A stretch of DNA of 64,000 bases from Anticarsia gemmatalis (Eukaryota; Arthropoda; Insecta; Lepidoptera; Erebidae), in NCBI RefSeq assembly GCF_050436995.1, contig NC_134763.1, forward strand, positions 9,481,001 through 9,545,000, in the 5' to 3' direction. The notes under the pieces are model-generated. The model was not told where the DNA came from, did not search any database, and saw only the letters and a list, made by a program, of their open reading frames with translations. Both the position numbers and the translations under genes were made by a program. Positions 23,616 through 35,410 of the stretch are shown here, in pieces; the first letter of the stretch is position 1, and each line of letters begins with the position of its first letter.

Positions 23616-24119
23616 AGTGCTTTGAGTATTAACTGATGTCGTTATCTGTTTCGATTTAAAAATGAGTCAAAATGAGTGAAAATGAATTATGATTGATTTG
23701 CGATTTTATATTGAACGTTTTACCACTGAAACCTATCAAATCAACAAATAAATTTAATCATATGAAAGGGGTTATTACATGTTCAAATTGTGGTGATATC
23801 ATTAGCGAAATAGTGCTTATAGAATGTAATTTAATCTTTACTAACTCATTATTCTGTTAATCTAAGAACATTTTGTTCCATATTTGCTTTCATTTTGCTG
23901 TTTTCTCATGTTCTTGAAACGAGTCAGTCCGTTCCTCAGCATGCCAAGGCTAGTCTAATATGTATTATATAACGTCAAACAAAATTTAAACTATTTTCTT
24001 GCTGCAGTTTTTACCCGAGGATTAAAGTCCTAGCGTAACAATTGCAAACAGTTGGAACGTGCATCCAGATTCTTGTTCCAGTCATCAATGCCGTTCAAAT
24101 TCAATAAAATCTAACAAAA
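23616..24119. other. Nothing recognisable
   Basis: AT-rich spacer between two GC-rich islands. Confidence 0.4.
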
Positions 24120-24310
24120 AATTAAAAACAAAGCCGTCGGAACGCTGGCTCCGAGTCTCCGGCCCTTTGTTAAGCTAGTAATACGGATGCATGGTTGTAA
24201 ACAAAACAGTGGGATGTGCGGGCTGTTCTTTCAAAATATACGGGCCGCGCACACCCCGGCCTCGCAAACGTGTACATTCTACTCCCAGGGATCCGCAAAA
24301 TATTGTTCGA
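24120..24310. other. GC-rich island, unknown
   Basis: Contains 'GCCGTCGGAACGCTGGCTCC', 'CGAGTCTCCGGCCC' and 'GGGCCGCGCACACCCCGGCC'. Two overlapping frames of 65 and 71 codons cross it (24191-24388 and 24216-24431, plus) with no recognisable domain. An imperfect inverted repeat (ACAAAG...CTTTGT, 24128-24171) brackets its left part. Candidate conserved non-coding element. Confidence 0.4.
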
Positions 24311-25305
24311 GGATTTTTACAATTGTTTTTTAGGTCTTGTTGCGGATTATGTAATTTTTTATTTGGTTGTCTGTTTGTTGGGAATTGAGTTTAGGGTTTG
24401 GATCTTTGGGCGTTTTAGTGCACGTAGTTAGATTTTTATTCAGTGGCTTGTAGTTTTCAAAGTTGTTACAAATTTGCTATTCAAATTAGGCCTTTGTGTT
24501 GTGGTTTTTTCGGTTATGTATGTATCAGTTGATGAATGCCATAAGTGTGCAGCTACAAACATTAATATAAATGTGTCAGTCAAATTATAAATCAAATAAT
24601 TAGCAAGTTTTTAATCTGAAAAGATTGAATTAGTTTGATGGAAGTATCACGTAATTAAGACACTTTTGCAAGGTAATGAAAAAATATAAGTTTTATTGGG
24701 AAACATTATATCTAATCTGCTAATGTTTATACATGGCAACTTTTCGAAGAACTGTTCCCACATTAAATCTATAAAGAAGATTGTACATGCAATGTAAATA
24801 GCATATTTTACAGAATTAGCTTCTAAAGAGCTTTGAGCTATTTCTAGGAAATAGTGCTATGACATTTACAATGTCTATTCAATACTGCAACTAGTATTTG
24901 CATCGTTTATTTCGCGACTAATTTTAAGCTGCAATTTTGCGACTATCTGCGAGCGACTAGAGTACAGATATCGCGCGTTTAATGGTTATATTAACGTTGT
25001 GACTTTATCACCGGAACTTGTGTTTGGGAAAGCAATTGATTGGATAATTTTCGGCAGTGTCGTTATCATACGTGCCTTGATCTTTTGTCTTAAAATGGTA
25101 CTAAATATAAACATATTTTTTTTAGGCATTAAAACACTTAAATCAAAAGTGATATTGGAAATAGGTCAATGCATGTTTTCATTTTCAAAAAGGAAAAAAG
25201 AGAATTCGTACTTTTAGTAACGTTATCTATAGCTGAATACTTTTGAGTGATAAAATTGGCCTTATATTATGTACAAAAATCACGCTTTGTTCTTACCAAA
25301 GTAAG
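24311..25305. other. Nothing recognisable
   Basis: AT-rich spacer with short open frames only. Confidence 0.4.
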
Positions 25306-25450
25306 CAGAGGGAGAAGAAACCATTTGCAACGATCATACCTCTCGTCATACATGCCCGCCGGTTACGAGTACTATAACATACATGACCTTTTTGAAAAAC
25401 ATCACAGATATGATCTGAGCGTCTCAACCCCTCTCCTGGCCTTTCCTTAT
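25306..25450. repeat. Dispersed repeat family R1
   Basis: Shares 'GCCGGTTACGAGTACTATAA', 'ACCTTTTTGAAAAACATCAC' and 'GATATGATCTGAGCGT' with the copy at 37470-37690, and its 'GGTTACGAGT' core with 30745-30875. The type is not established; it may be part of a larger SINE or LINE unit. Non-coding. Confidence 0.55.
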
Positions 25451-25479
25451 AACAAACATACATAATATCAAGCTTGTTG

Positions 25480-25640
25480 TATCCGAAGATGTAGGCAGAG
25501 TATGAATTACTCCCACGTTTCGCCATTAAGAATGTTAGTCTCATGTAATAGGGGGCGAGCCTATTGCCATTTACCGCGCACGTTATGCCGTTACCATCAT
25601 CATCATCATCACTGGCCTGTGTCCATCTACTGCAGATGAT
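25480..25640 (-). mobile_element. S2 SINE body fragment and (ATC)n tract
   Basis: 'TATCCGAAGATGTAGGCAGA', 'CATGTAATAGGGGGCGAGCC' and 'TATTGCCATTTACCGCGCAC' match the body of the S2 copy at 52291-52557. It then breaks off into (ATC)n at 25595-25610 and 'CACTGGCCTGTGTCCATCTA', which reads like a piece of a different LINE. The tRNA-like head is absent. Confidence 0.6.
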
Positions 25641-26162
25641 TCAGGTGGCGTCAGAAATGGTGTTATGACTTTAACAAACTCCGTATAAAGTGGGACTAAG
25701 AAGCATAATTAGCAAAATGTAACGTAAGTAGTCGTATAATCTACAATTTCGCAGAAAACAGAGAGGAAATAAAATACCGAAACCAAATATTAGAAAAAAA
25801 TATATGATATATAATTTTCAGTAATGTTGAAAACGTTATGAGGATTTTAATGGATCCCAAACTTCCGTAACCTTTCCTCTTTAAATGTATCCGCAGTTGT
25901 TATTTTAACTCGTGTGCAGGCGAGCCACTAGTCACATTATCGTTTATGGAAATCTCTTGGCTTGCTTGACGTTTGATTGCAGGCCGAGGCTTTGATAGTT
26001 CAACTCTGTCAAATATTAAGTCTATTTATAATATTTATAACTTTACGCCGGTTACATTAAAAGTGGTAAATCACAGCTGTATTATAAATAAACCCGCATT
26101 TTACAAGCCTGAAATTGAATAGTGTCCGGTATATTTTAATGAACATCAAACTAATATATATA
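25641..26162. other. Nothing recognisable
   Basis: AT-rich spacer up to an L1 tail. Confidence 0.4.
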
Positions 26163-26439
26163 TAACTAGCTGACCCGCGCAACTTCGCTTGCGTCACGTA
26201 AGAGAGAATGAGTGAATTTTTTTCCTCGTTTTTGTAACATTAATGACTGGTACTCTGCTCCTTTTGGTCGTAGCGTGATGATATATAGCCTATGTCCTTT
26301 CTCGGGTATCAAAATATCTCCATACCAAATTTCATGCAAATTGGTTCAGTAGTTTAGGCGTGATTGAGTAGCAGACAGACAGACAGACCGACAGACAGAC
26401 AGACAGAGTTCCTTTCGCATTTATAATATTAGTATGGAT
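26163..26439 (+). mobile_element. LINE-type 3' tail (family L1)
   Basis: Starts 'AACTAGCTGACCCGCGCAAC', passes 'CAAATTGGTTCAGTAGTTTA' and a (CAGA)n tract, and ends 'TTATAATATTAGTATGGAT'. It is the L1 copy with the most LINE-like ending, which suggests that the shorter L1 tails derive from an element of this kind. No coding part. Confidence 0.8.
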
Positions 26440-27611
26440 TAGTACAAATTAGAAAATATCAGTAGATTTATTGTAAAGTTTTACCTGAGACGTAGGCAGT
26501 CACTTAATTAGTTTAAAAAATCTAGCAGCATTTAATAGTAAAATTTCGAGTCTACTGCTAAATGCTCTGAGACCCAGGAAATTATCTAATTAGTTTTAAA
26601 GAGTTAACCGAAGAAGGATTATCTTTTTTCCTCGACAACTTGCAACAGTAGCGCTGCAATAAGTCGCTCGTATACAATTTCATATTCCATTGACTGTTGC
26701 GTGCTTTTTCTCTACGCATTTGGGCCTTTTATGTTTCGTACATAGTGGAACATTCAGAAACATCCGCTTGCCTTTTGAACCGATTCCTTTTTGTTCCATA
26801 TTTTTGTTGATGATATTTTTCCTTTTGCCAATTACATTTCGTTGGTTAAAAATCTCTGAAAATAATGGGTTTTGAGCAAAGAAGGAATTTCTGCTTTATA
26901 TTTTATTTGAATGGAAAGTAATGGATTAGGGATAGAGTTTGAAATATAAGCTTTTAGTTGATGCGTAAAAAATGGCGGCATTTCAATTTTTTGCGGTTCT
27001 CTATTAGTGTATCTGGATTGAAATATGCGTATGATATAGTTTATTGATTAATACTACACATGCCATTTTATTTCTCTCGAAAAAGTATTTTAGAAAATAT
27101 ATCAGTACTGAGACTTTTTAAGGGGCCAAGCAAGAAATATAAACCTTTAAAAAATAACAAATCGTATAGAAGAAGGACCTCATGCACAAGTTATTTAAAA
27201 TCATCTTTTTTTAAATATAATAAAGCAGAAGCTTAATATAGTTTTTTTACATTATGTTGTTCAATAAAATTTTATACTACATACTGGCATAAAATAATTT
27301 ATAATTTTAAAACCAGTATACAGCCAACAAAACATCATCTATTTAAAATGTTAACCCGCTGAATGCTGCAACTGGTATACAAATACTGGCACAACGTTTG
27401 TTGAAGCCACATTATGGAGCTATTTATCAAAATTCGCGCTCGCTCGCTCGCATTGTGTACAATCGACAGTGACCGTTGTGTTGTCGTTGATGGCGTAGAG
27501 AATAACAGAATTATCTGGCTCGTGTTACGTTCAAGGGGTGGAAATGTACAGCATTTTGATAATTTATTAGACTTTACTTTGAGGCACTCGTCAGTTGTGT
27601 TTGCTGAAAGA
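26440..27611. other. No recognisable gene
   Basis: AT-rich DNA. A 96-codon plus-strand frame (27414-27704) starts in a (CGCT)n-like stutter near 27437-27451 and runs into the fold-back repeat below. Its first half is GC-richer than the surroundings, but it has no recognisable domain. Confidence 0.4.
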
Positions 27612-27742
27612 CAATTACCCCCGGTTTCTGAGGTACATTTAACGGTAATTTATCTATTCAATAGCGTCAAAACTCGTACAAAAATAATCCTATTGAATAG
27701 ATAAACTACCGCTAAATGTACTATGTAAGGTTTGGTAATTCC
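27612..27742. mobile_element. Fold-back MITE, about 130 bp
   Basis: The two halves are inverted copies: 27633-27662 (GTACATTTAACGG to CTATTCAATAG) pairs with 27692-27721 with few mismatches, and weaker pairing extends outwards to AATTACC/GGTAATT at the ends. The loop is about 30 nt. No coding capacity and no clear target duplication. Confidence 0.75.
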
Positions 27743-28189
27743 TTAGAGTGATGATGGTGATCAGTGGGTGATGTGTATAATTTGAATTGAGCGTTTTTAC
27801 ACTTCGTTAAGCATCTGTCCAAACAATGTCAATAAAAATTGAAGTTGGTTTTCGGGACGTAATCAACACAAGCTTAGTGTGATTTTAGATGATTTTTTTT
27901 TCTATTTCTGTTGTCACCATACTAAAGAATAATAACAATGTTTAATGATTGGACTCCATTCTGAGACTGTAAATAAGGATATCCTCTTATATTAACAGCA
28001 AAGTGATTATATTCCGTTCTTATTATGTCACTGTTGAATCAAACTGCTACTGCTACTACTAATTTCTCAGTATCGTACTTAGCAGTTTTAGCCACTGTCC
28101 ATCTCTATGGCGAGATTATATGTATGTATGAACTCCTTCCATACAAGCAGTTATGTTTATCAAACACATAGAATCAACAGCAACAAACC
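27743..28189. other. Nothing recognisable
   Basis: AT-rich spacer, including the start of a 108-codon plus-strand frame (28107-28433) with no recognisable domain. Confidence 0.4.
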
Positions 28190-28340
28190 AAGCAACACGA
28201 AATGCGATCAATTCAGTGACGATTTAACCCTCCACCGGCCACGACAAATCGGAGCGCAATTGCGCCGCAAACAGTGCGACAGTAGAGAGCTCTGCAAACT
28301 ACTAGCGGCCACGTCTTGTAAATACGAAACGGTGGACGGT
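28190..28340. other. GC-rich island, unknown
   Basis: 'CTCCACCGGCCACGACAAAT', 'GGAGCGCAATTGCGCCGCAA' (containing the palindrome GCGCAATTGCGC) and 'CTAGCGGCCACG' make this block stand out. It lies inside an open frame of 108 codons, but the codons show no pattern that I trust. Could be an exon fragment or a conserved non-coding element. Confidence 0.4.
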
Positions 28341-28358
28341 TCAACTGCCATATTTTTA

Positions 28359-28614
28359 CAGCAATTCTGTAAAAGTTTTCTGAGGGGTTACCTATTTTTT
28401 CGGGTGTGTTTAGACTTCGGAGCAGAAAGGTGATATTGATATTTAAATATTGTGCAATGATGTGATTCTGTCATATTATTATTGTTACAGCAATTCTGAA
28501 AAAGTTTTCTGAGGGGCTACCTATTTTTTGGGTGTGTTTAGACTTGAAAGCAAAAATATGGTATAATATTCAAAGATTGCGCAATGACATGATTCTACCT
28601 TTGATAAAAATTGT
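28359..28614. repeat. Tandem duplication, 128-bp period
   Basis: Unit 1 (28359-28486) and unit 2 (28487-28614) align throughout, sharing ACAGCAATTCTG, AAAGTTTTCTGAGGGG and GGTGTGTTTAGACTT. They have diverged by many substitutions, so the duplication is old. The first unit overlaps the end of the 108-codon frame, which is not conserved in the second. Confidence 0.8.
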
Positions 28615-29224
28615 TGTGCACAAGTAATTGTTAGTATGTACTCCGAAATTAAAAGGTGTTATAGAATTCGTCTACGCTTGCACTAACTATACTAGTTTGA
28701 TAAATTAGCAGATAGCTTTGAGCATGCATGAGTTTACTGGGTTATAGGTTTTGGGTATTTTTAATATCAAACTAGCTGTGCCAAACAGGCCACCGTCTAA
28801 TGCATACAACTATGGTCACTGGTATTCTAGATGCTTAATATTTTATTGTTGTTTCTTACCTTCGCTAGCAACAAACCTTTCATACCAGACTCTCTACTTA
28901 GTTACTACTAGATATAGTATTGTGATAACCACATTCATAAACTTAACGTCTCCATTCAGCTACCTTTCAAAATGCGTTTATAGATTATCTTGTTTTTCGT
29001 TGCAAAAGTAAAGGGAAACAAAACTAATGGAGATCCCTTTACATTATGACATTAAATGGAAGAATAACAAAGTGTATACCTACGTTTTTACCATAGCTGC
29101 ATAGGGGTGAAAAAGTGTATGTGTTTTTTATATAACTTTGTTTCCAATGCTTTTATGTTCCTGTGTGCTTTTATTAAACAAAAGTTTGTTATTTACGTTT
29201 TTCTGAATTATTAAGAGGATTGAT
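28615..29224. other. Nothing recognisable
   Basis: AT-rich DNA with an 86-codon plus-strand frame (28751-29011) without a recognisable domain. Confidence 0.4.
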
Positions 29225-29299
29225 TGTACTATACTATAATATACTATACTATATTATATTATACTATACTATACTATACTATATTATACTATACTATAG
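29225..29299. repeat. (CTATA)n imperfect microsatellite
   Basis: About 15 units of ACTAT with A/T substitutions. Confidence 0.93.
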
Positions 29300-30744
29300 A
29301 TAATGATCACTATATTATGAATCTTGGGCTCTATAAACCTCTGAGATATACGTAAGGACAAGACTGTAGGACACTGAAGCTGTGGAGAAGGAGTCCAACA
29401 AGGCTGCAATGGCTCGGGTAATTCGGGATCACATGCCCGAATTTCTTTATTCTAGATATATTTGATAGACTTAATGATAACGACATCTCTGACCACAATC
29501 GCTTTTATATTTTAGTATTGTTTCAAGAATAGTTCTGTCCTAAACCATTTATTTTCTTAACATAAAACAATCATCACTGTACACTAGCTTTTAAAAGACA
29601 ACAATCACTATCTCCTACGTGCCGGAAGGCCGTGTTTTAAACATAAAAGCAATGATTAAAGCTCAAAACAAAAGCGTGACAAAACACACATTGACGTACA
29701 ATTTTCAAATTTCCACCCACCCTCGTCAAGTAGATGAACGTTTTTTAATTAATTAAAAACGGGGATCAAGTCGGAAAAGAATTTGATAATGAACCGGCGA
29801 CATTTTTTTTCGTAATTTCTCTTTGAAACGGACAAGAAACTTGTCTACTGCCAAATTGAATAACGGCATTTTTGACTGTCACCTTTTTCTTGTTAAATGT
29901 ATCTTTTACGGAGGGACATCTATTTTTAACTTTGTTAAACGATCGCTGGTAAATTAGATCGCTTTATACGTCGTTTTACAGTATAGATAACTAATTATGT
30001 TACTTGCAATAAATTATTTTCGTATAAATATAATATCACGTCTATAATACTAAATTGTATTAAAATGTGGGAAGTATACCCACGCACTCAGCGGCTTGCG
30101 ATCACACTAGATTGTGCTCAAGACTTTGTCTGCATCAATATATAACTCGGGGTAAAAGATACCCTATCTTTGAATCCATGTTATAAGCTGTTTGAGTACC
30201 AAACTTCATTAAAATACGTTAAGCATTGGCGTGATTGACAAACAATTATCCATCTAAACACACATCCTCAACATTCAAACTTACGCACTTATCCTAATCC
30301 GCTTTCAGTATTTCCCATTCGATGCGACAGAAAAAACTAATAACAAAATTAGTTCACCTAGCGACTCATACAAATGTATAGTAGGTAAAATTTACAATTT
30401 TTCACCGTTCCCGTGATTAAGTCCCTCGTGGCCGGCTCACTCCGACGGTTTAACTTTACTCGGCGAATTTTTTATTGTATTATACACTTGAACTGACTTA
30501 GTAACTATGGTTAGATTAAATATTCATTGTTAACTTTGTCGTGAAGAGAGGTTAATTACCGTTATCTTGAAATCTGTGTGTAGTGGATAGATTATATTTC
30601 AATATAATTGGTATGTATTGCTAATTCATAATAATTGGTCCAGGTGATAAAGTGTATTATACATTGTGTATTAAAATGTAAAGTAAAATGAAATAGATGG
30701 ACTAAACTTCTTAATAAATAAAGACAATTTGTGTATAAAAAGTA
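29300..30744. other. No recognisable gene; old LINE remnant
   Basis: AT-rich DNA. A degenerate LINE 3' region is likely at about 30140-30300 ('GATACCCTATCTTTGAA', 'ACCAAACTTCATTAAAATAC', 'GCGTGATTGACAAAC'). A small GC-richer patch lies at 30420-30475. Nothing else could be named. Confidence 0.4.
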
Positions 30745-30875
30745 GCCTTGTTTTCATGGAGGTAGGCAGAGATTAAAGAATGTCTCACGCTATGACTCCT
30801 TAAAACTTCTTTATTCACATTTATATAATGTATAACTGATTTGTCGTACATGGCCATCGGTTACGAGTGGTTACT
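30745..30875. repeat. R1 repeat remnant
   Basis: 'GGAGGTAGGCAGAGATTAAAG' split by substitutions, then 'GTACATGGCCATCGGTTACG' resemble the R1 copies at 25306 and 37470. Degraded. Confidence 0.4.
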
Positions 30876-31685
30876 GTTTGGCGTAGCAACTTGATTTTTT
30901 TGTGTAGCGTCATCGATATTATTATGATCTTTTTAAGTCTTGCGTCCTCTCGGTATTTCAAACTTATGACGTTTTGTTTAAGACTACTGCAAAAGCTAGA
31001 TCCAAAAGTTATTCCTAGCCAATCTTAACCTGAATTTCAACAACTGCAAGGTATAATAGCGTAAAATGAAAACCAACTAATTCTCTATCTGTGAATCATG
31101 AGAATAAAATTATCCGTTGCATAAATTCGCTCCATTTCTACCGTTTCTCAGCCATAAGGCGTCCAACAAATTTAACAACCCATTACTGAGACCTGCTATC
31201 ACACCGGACTGTAACGTAAGGAGTTTTGTTAATAAATAAATTCGTTTTGATATCAGAGACTTTCGTCATGGGCTACATTCTTGGTTATAATTCTGACAGA
31301 GTGTGGAATTCAAATATTTTAATTTTTTTAATTGTACATAGGCCTCTATTTTAGGTTTTTTTTAAAAAAATACTGTTTCTAAACGTATTTATCTAAAACG
31401 ATAGATCAGTGAGATTCAATAACATTTTAGTATGTTAAGCTATACATACAATTTGACACCTACGATATAAATTACAAACTTTTACGGAACAATCCATTCG
31501 CGTTCGTAACTGCAAATAAAGCAACATAAACACAGAAATAAAATGTTAATAAAACACCATACATTGTACAATCAAATAACTACAATCGCGTAATAATTTC
31601 ATAAAAACAACACTTAACATTCCCACACGCAACATCTCGTGTCAATTTCATATTATAACATAATCAAGTACACAAATATTTCAAA
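30876..31685. other. Nothing recognisable
   Basis: AT-rich spacer up to a LINE tail. Confidence 0.4.
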
Positions 31686-32061
31686 TAGCGGACCCGCGCG
31701 GGTGAGCACGCATTCCTAGTTCCATCTCTTATTTTAGCAGTATAGGGAATGATTCTTGAAAAAAAATATGGTAGCATTTGACCTTGGATCTTTATCTATC
31801 AGTAATGGAATTTTCAGCAAAATTTGTTTAGAATTTTAGTCGTGAAGGCGTAGTAACCAGATATATAGTGTATAGTTTTGTATTTATAATACTGATTTCT
31901 GCCCGCGACTTTCGAGATACCCATGGCAGAAAATAGGATTAAAAATATCTGTTCGCAAAATTTCATTAAAATGCATTCACTTTTTTTGTGTGAAAAGCAA
32001 AAAAATATAGAGAGCGTTACAAACTATCACATTTATAATATTAGTAAGATTAGTATAGATG
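31686..32061 (+). mobile_element. LINE 3' region, degraded
   Basis: Two LINE-like starts ('AGCGGACCCGCGCGGGTGAG' and 'CTGCCCGCGACTTTCGAGAT') are followed by one ending, 'TTTATAATATTAGTAAG' and 'ATTAGTATAGAT'. This suggests one tail inserted in or fused to another. Non-coding. Confidence 0.6.
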
Positions 32062-33183
32062 CAACAACGGTGTAACAGACGGCGGTGTTAAAGCTCTTTT
32101 AACTTAGTTTCCACTAGATTAACCAATGGATTACTTGTCTTAATTTGTTAGCATTAAGGGTCAAAGTCGCTTGCACAGATAATTGCATTGGATTCACTTC
32201 GAAGGACACGGCTCTAATGTTTTTATTGCGTCATTTCGGTGGTTCAATGTGAATGGCTAATGGAAAACCACTATATTGGTTCTGCTCTTGTCATGGGGAA
32301 TGCAGGGGAATTGAAATTGTTATTAAGGTATTAGATACGAATGTTACGTGGTTTTGCTTGCTTTTGTTATGTTGGTATTGATGTTTAGTACGATTATTAT
32401 GAGTTGTTCTACTGAACGTATTGAAAGAATAAACACACATTTTTTTCTAGTGTCTTGCTGGCAATGAAAGGTTAACGGTAGTTTTGCAGACAGTTTGATA
32501 GGCAAGTTGGAACATTTTGTCTCACCGGCGATCCTGGACTACCAGTAATCGTTATGTAGTTATGTTTGTAGACCAATCACATCAAGGATTCTGCTTGCTA
32601 AGTGCAGGTTACATTATTAATCGATAACTAATTAACAAATATCAAAACCATAATTTCCAATTTATGCAGTACATCTCCGTTCTGTTGCGCTTCTATCGAC
32701 TAAGTACATTTGACGAATAAAATAACTCAAAGAAAGTATTTCTTTCCAAATACGCTACGGGCGTTGATGAGTTTTGTATACATAATTTGTCAATAGCCAT
32801 ATAGTTTGTAAATAGTCGTAGGAAATCGATGTATACAGTTTTCTGCAAAGTGTGTTCTCGAAATTGTATATTCAATGAAATAGATTCATTAAAATACATA
32901 GATATAACAGTTTAATGAATACTAGAAGCACCTCACATGCAAATTGCCGAGTCTGCAGCTATTATTTCCTTCTACGGCGCGGTAAACTTTAGTAGTGCGG
33001 TCTAGCGCTTCCAAATTATACTTAGGTCATTACCAACTCTATTCTAAGTTATATAATTGTTACATTGCATTGCTGCAGATGATATTAAGTTACATTTTTA
33101 AAACTGTAAAGTCTGCCAGTCTAGATGTTGGAAATGTATTTAGTTGACTAATATCGAATGGTAGAGACTAATTACTCTAGCTC
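32062..33183. other. Nothing recognisable
   Basis: AT-rich DNA with a 68-codon minus-strand frame (32693-32899) of no known type. Confidence 0.4.
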
Positions 33184-33309
33184 AATTCTCTACAGTTGGT
33201 ACTATTGAGTATCGAGAGTTTGACATTTAAAATGTTCTACAAAATAGTTCCTACGAAGCCCGCTAGAGGCGCTGATCAGATTTTCATACAAAGTTTCTCG
33301 ATAGCTAGA
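33184..33309 (-). mobile_element. M1 MITE, minus orientation
   Basis: Complementary in order to the copy at 20083: 'ATTCTCTACAGTTGGTACTA', 'TTTGACATTTAAAATGT', 'AGTTCCTACGAAGCCCGCTA', 'GGCGCTGATCAGATTTTCAT' and 'TTCTCGATAGCTAG'. Both arms are recognisable but mutated. Confidence 0.7.
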
Positions 33310-33514
33310 TAAAAAATACACTCCATACGCTACCCTTTTTGAAATAACGCGTGGTTTTATGTATGTATTAGATTTGTAATGTTTTAGTGAAAGGCAGTGC
33401 CTCCACAGTTAACTATACTAATTATAGAATTAATTAACTATAGAATTAATATTTAGCACCGAATGTCATGGTGATTTTAAACTTTGCAAATGTTTGTAAC
33501 ATAAAAAATGATTT
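33310..33514. other. Nothing recognisable
   Basis: Short AT-rich spacer; contains a 15-bp local repeat of AATTATAGAATTAAT type near 33418-33450. Confidence 0.4.
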
Positions 33515-33757
33515 ATCTATACTAATAGAGTTTGTTTGTTTGTTTGAACGCGCTAATCTCAGGAACTACTGGTCCGATTTGAAAAAATTCTTTCAGCGTT
33601 AGATAGCCCATTTATCGAGGAAGGTTATAGGCTATATATCATCACGCTACAACCAATAGGGGCAGAGTAACAGTAAAAAAAGTAACAAAAACGGGGAAAA
33701 TTATGACGATGGCATTCTCTCTAATGTGACGCAAGCGAAGTTGCGCGGGTCAGCTAG
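33515..33757 (-). mobile_element. LINE-type 3' tail (family L1)
   Basis: Minus-orientation L1 tail from 'TCTATACTAATAGAG' to 'AAGTTGCGCGGGTCAGCTAG', very close to the copy at 8262-8503. Confidence 0.78.
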
Positions 33758-34880
33758 TTTTGAATAAAATACTTGTATTGTATATATTTGATTTCTATAA
33801 TTAGTAACTAAAGTAATAAAGTATCGCTTCTAAATAATTTACACTTCAAACCAATTCAATAATTCGCACCAATTTCTGCGAACAATTACAAATTCATACC
33901 TTAATCGGTACAATTCAGAGCCTATGAGATTTGGAGATCAAAATAACTCCGGTGTAAAGCCTTAAAACGGAATTTCATTCTGATAAATTGTTATTTTTCC
34001 GAGAACCTATTACCACATCACTAATTAAGTAATTCAAGTGAAATTAATTGATTTTGCAATTGAAATTGGTTAGGAATTCTCATAATCATGCTTTATTATT
34101 CAGACTGTTCTGCTTAGTATTTAATATGCATGACGTAAAGGTCAGGTGTGTAGTACTCGTTACTATTGGTCCTGTATGACAAGGTGTATGGATGTGAATG
34201 AGGCTAGGGAATTTTGTAAGGTTTATACCAAGTGGCGTTCTTTGATCTCAGTCTACAACTGTGGGAGAAAGGCGTGATATTATAAATATATATGTATGTC
34301 GTAATTTGAAGCGCAATTTATAAATAAGTTATTCTTTTAGTCTCTGGAAACCTTTAAGATAATGATAAAACGTAAATCATTTAGCAGCCAACTAAGAGGA
34401 ACTACCGAGCAAAGGCAAATAGTTTTGATGATGATGAACATTATGTACAATTCTATTTGAAGTAAATTATTGTGTAGGGACACCAACATTACATTAATTC
34501 TGATTGATTATGATCCTGTACTAAAGAATCGTACTGGATTGATCGTAGTGTAAATATTTGAGTTGATTGAGCTTTGAGTTCATTTAAAAATGCGTGTAAA
34601 CAAGCCTTACTATAATAATATGAACTCTCAAAGCATATAAAAATTATTCGGCTTTTGTGTGAACTTGGATGCAAAAAATAGAACTAAATTATCTGTTAGG
34701 AAAAAACGAAATTACTTTCCGAACATTAATACATAACAGTAGTACCAAAGTAAATGGCTAATAACTAAGTATGCACATACATACATATATCAGGTACTTC
34801 TATCCACTCCAATTAGAGAGGCTCCGCTACTCGCGTCAGATTTCAACTATGAAATAGCGAATATATCAAGTGTTCTTTGT
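33758..34880. other. Nothing recognisable
   Basis: AT-rich DNA; a 61-codon minus-strand frame at 34489-34674 has no known type. A possible R1-like scrap ('GGTCCTGTATGACAAGGTGT', 34171-34190) is in reverse orientation. Confidence 0.4.
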
Positions 34881-35410
34881 CTGCACAGTTATGAAACTAC
34901 CCTCTTTTTGTTCCCACATTTGTTAACAAATTGCTCGTGTATTTGTAGTTTGTTTTGTTTGATGTCAATCAAAATATTTTGGATTTTTATTTTGATTCTG
35001 TAATGGTCGTTTAAAAACTATCAGTGTGTTGGTTTTAGTTGCAGTTGTTCTGTGGATGTGTGACCATAATATACCTATATACCGAGTTCCTCCGTGTTTC
35101 GGAAGGCACGTTGAATAGTGGGTCCCGGCTGTAATTTTTAAAGATTTTTGACAGTCGTTAGCAGTAGTTAGAAGAACGTTGTCGGATTATAGGGATAAGG
35201 ATATTCGGGTATGTGATCCCGATCTGTTGGTACTACAGTCTCTACTAAGTCGCTACTCACAGCAGCAGTGTCCCACAGATTTCAAATTTATCTACACAGT
35301 TATAAAACTACCCTCTTATTGTTCCGACATTTGTTAGCAAATTGCTCGTGTTTTTTTGTAGTATCATTTAGTTTAGTTTGTGTTTTATTTGGTGTCAATC
35401 AAAGTGTTTG
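34881..35410. repeat. Direct repeat flanking an S1 SINE remnant
   Basis: 34881-34980 and 35292-35410 are diverged copies of one segment. Both carry CACAGTTAT-AAACTACCCTC, 'ACATTTGTTA', 'CAAATTGCTCGTGT' and 'TGTCAATCAAA'. The second has an extra 'TATCATTTAG' stretch. Between them lies the S1 remnant at 35041-35235. This is a local duplication about 411 bp apart, much longer than a target-site duplication. Confidence 0.75.
35041..35235 (+). mobile_element. S1 SINE, 5'-truncated
   Basis: Starts in the middle of the head ('GTTGTTCTGTGGATGTGTGA') and continues with 'GAGTTCCTCCGTGTTTCGGA', 'AGGCACGTTGAATAGTGGGT' and 'TTTTTGACAGTCGTTAGCAG'. The 3' part is lost. Confidence 0.72.

Noticed and set aside
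25595..25610. (ATC)n tract as part of a CRISPR-like or regulatory array
   Set aside because: Plain trinucleotide microsatellite at the junction of two transposon fragments; no spacer structure.
28107..28433. 108-codon plus-strand frame over a GC-rich island
   Set aside because: No domain recognised, and its end runs into a diverged tandem duplication whose second copy does not keep the frame. Not excluded as an exon, but not supported.
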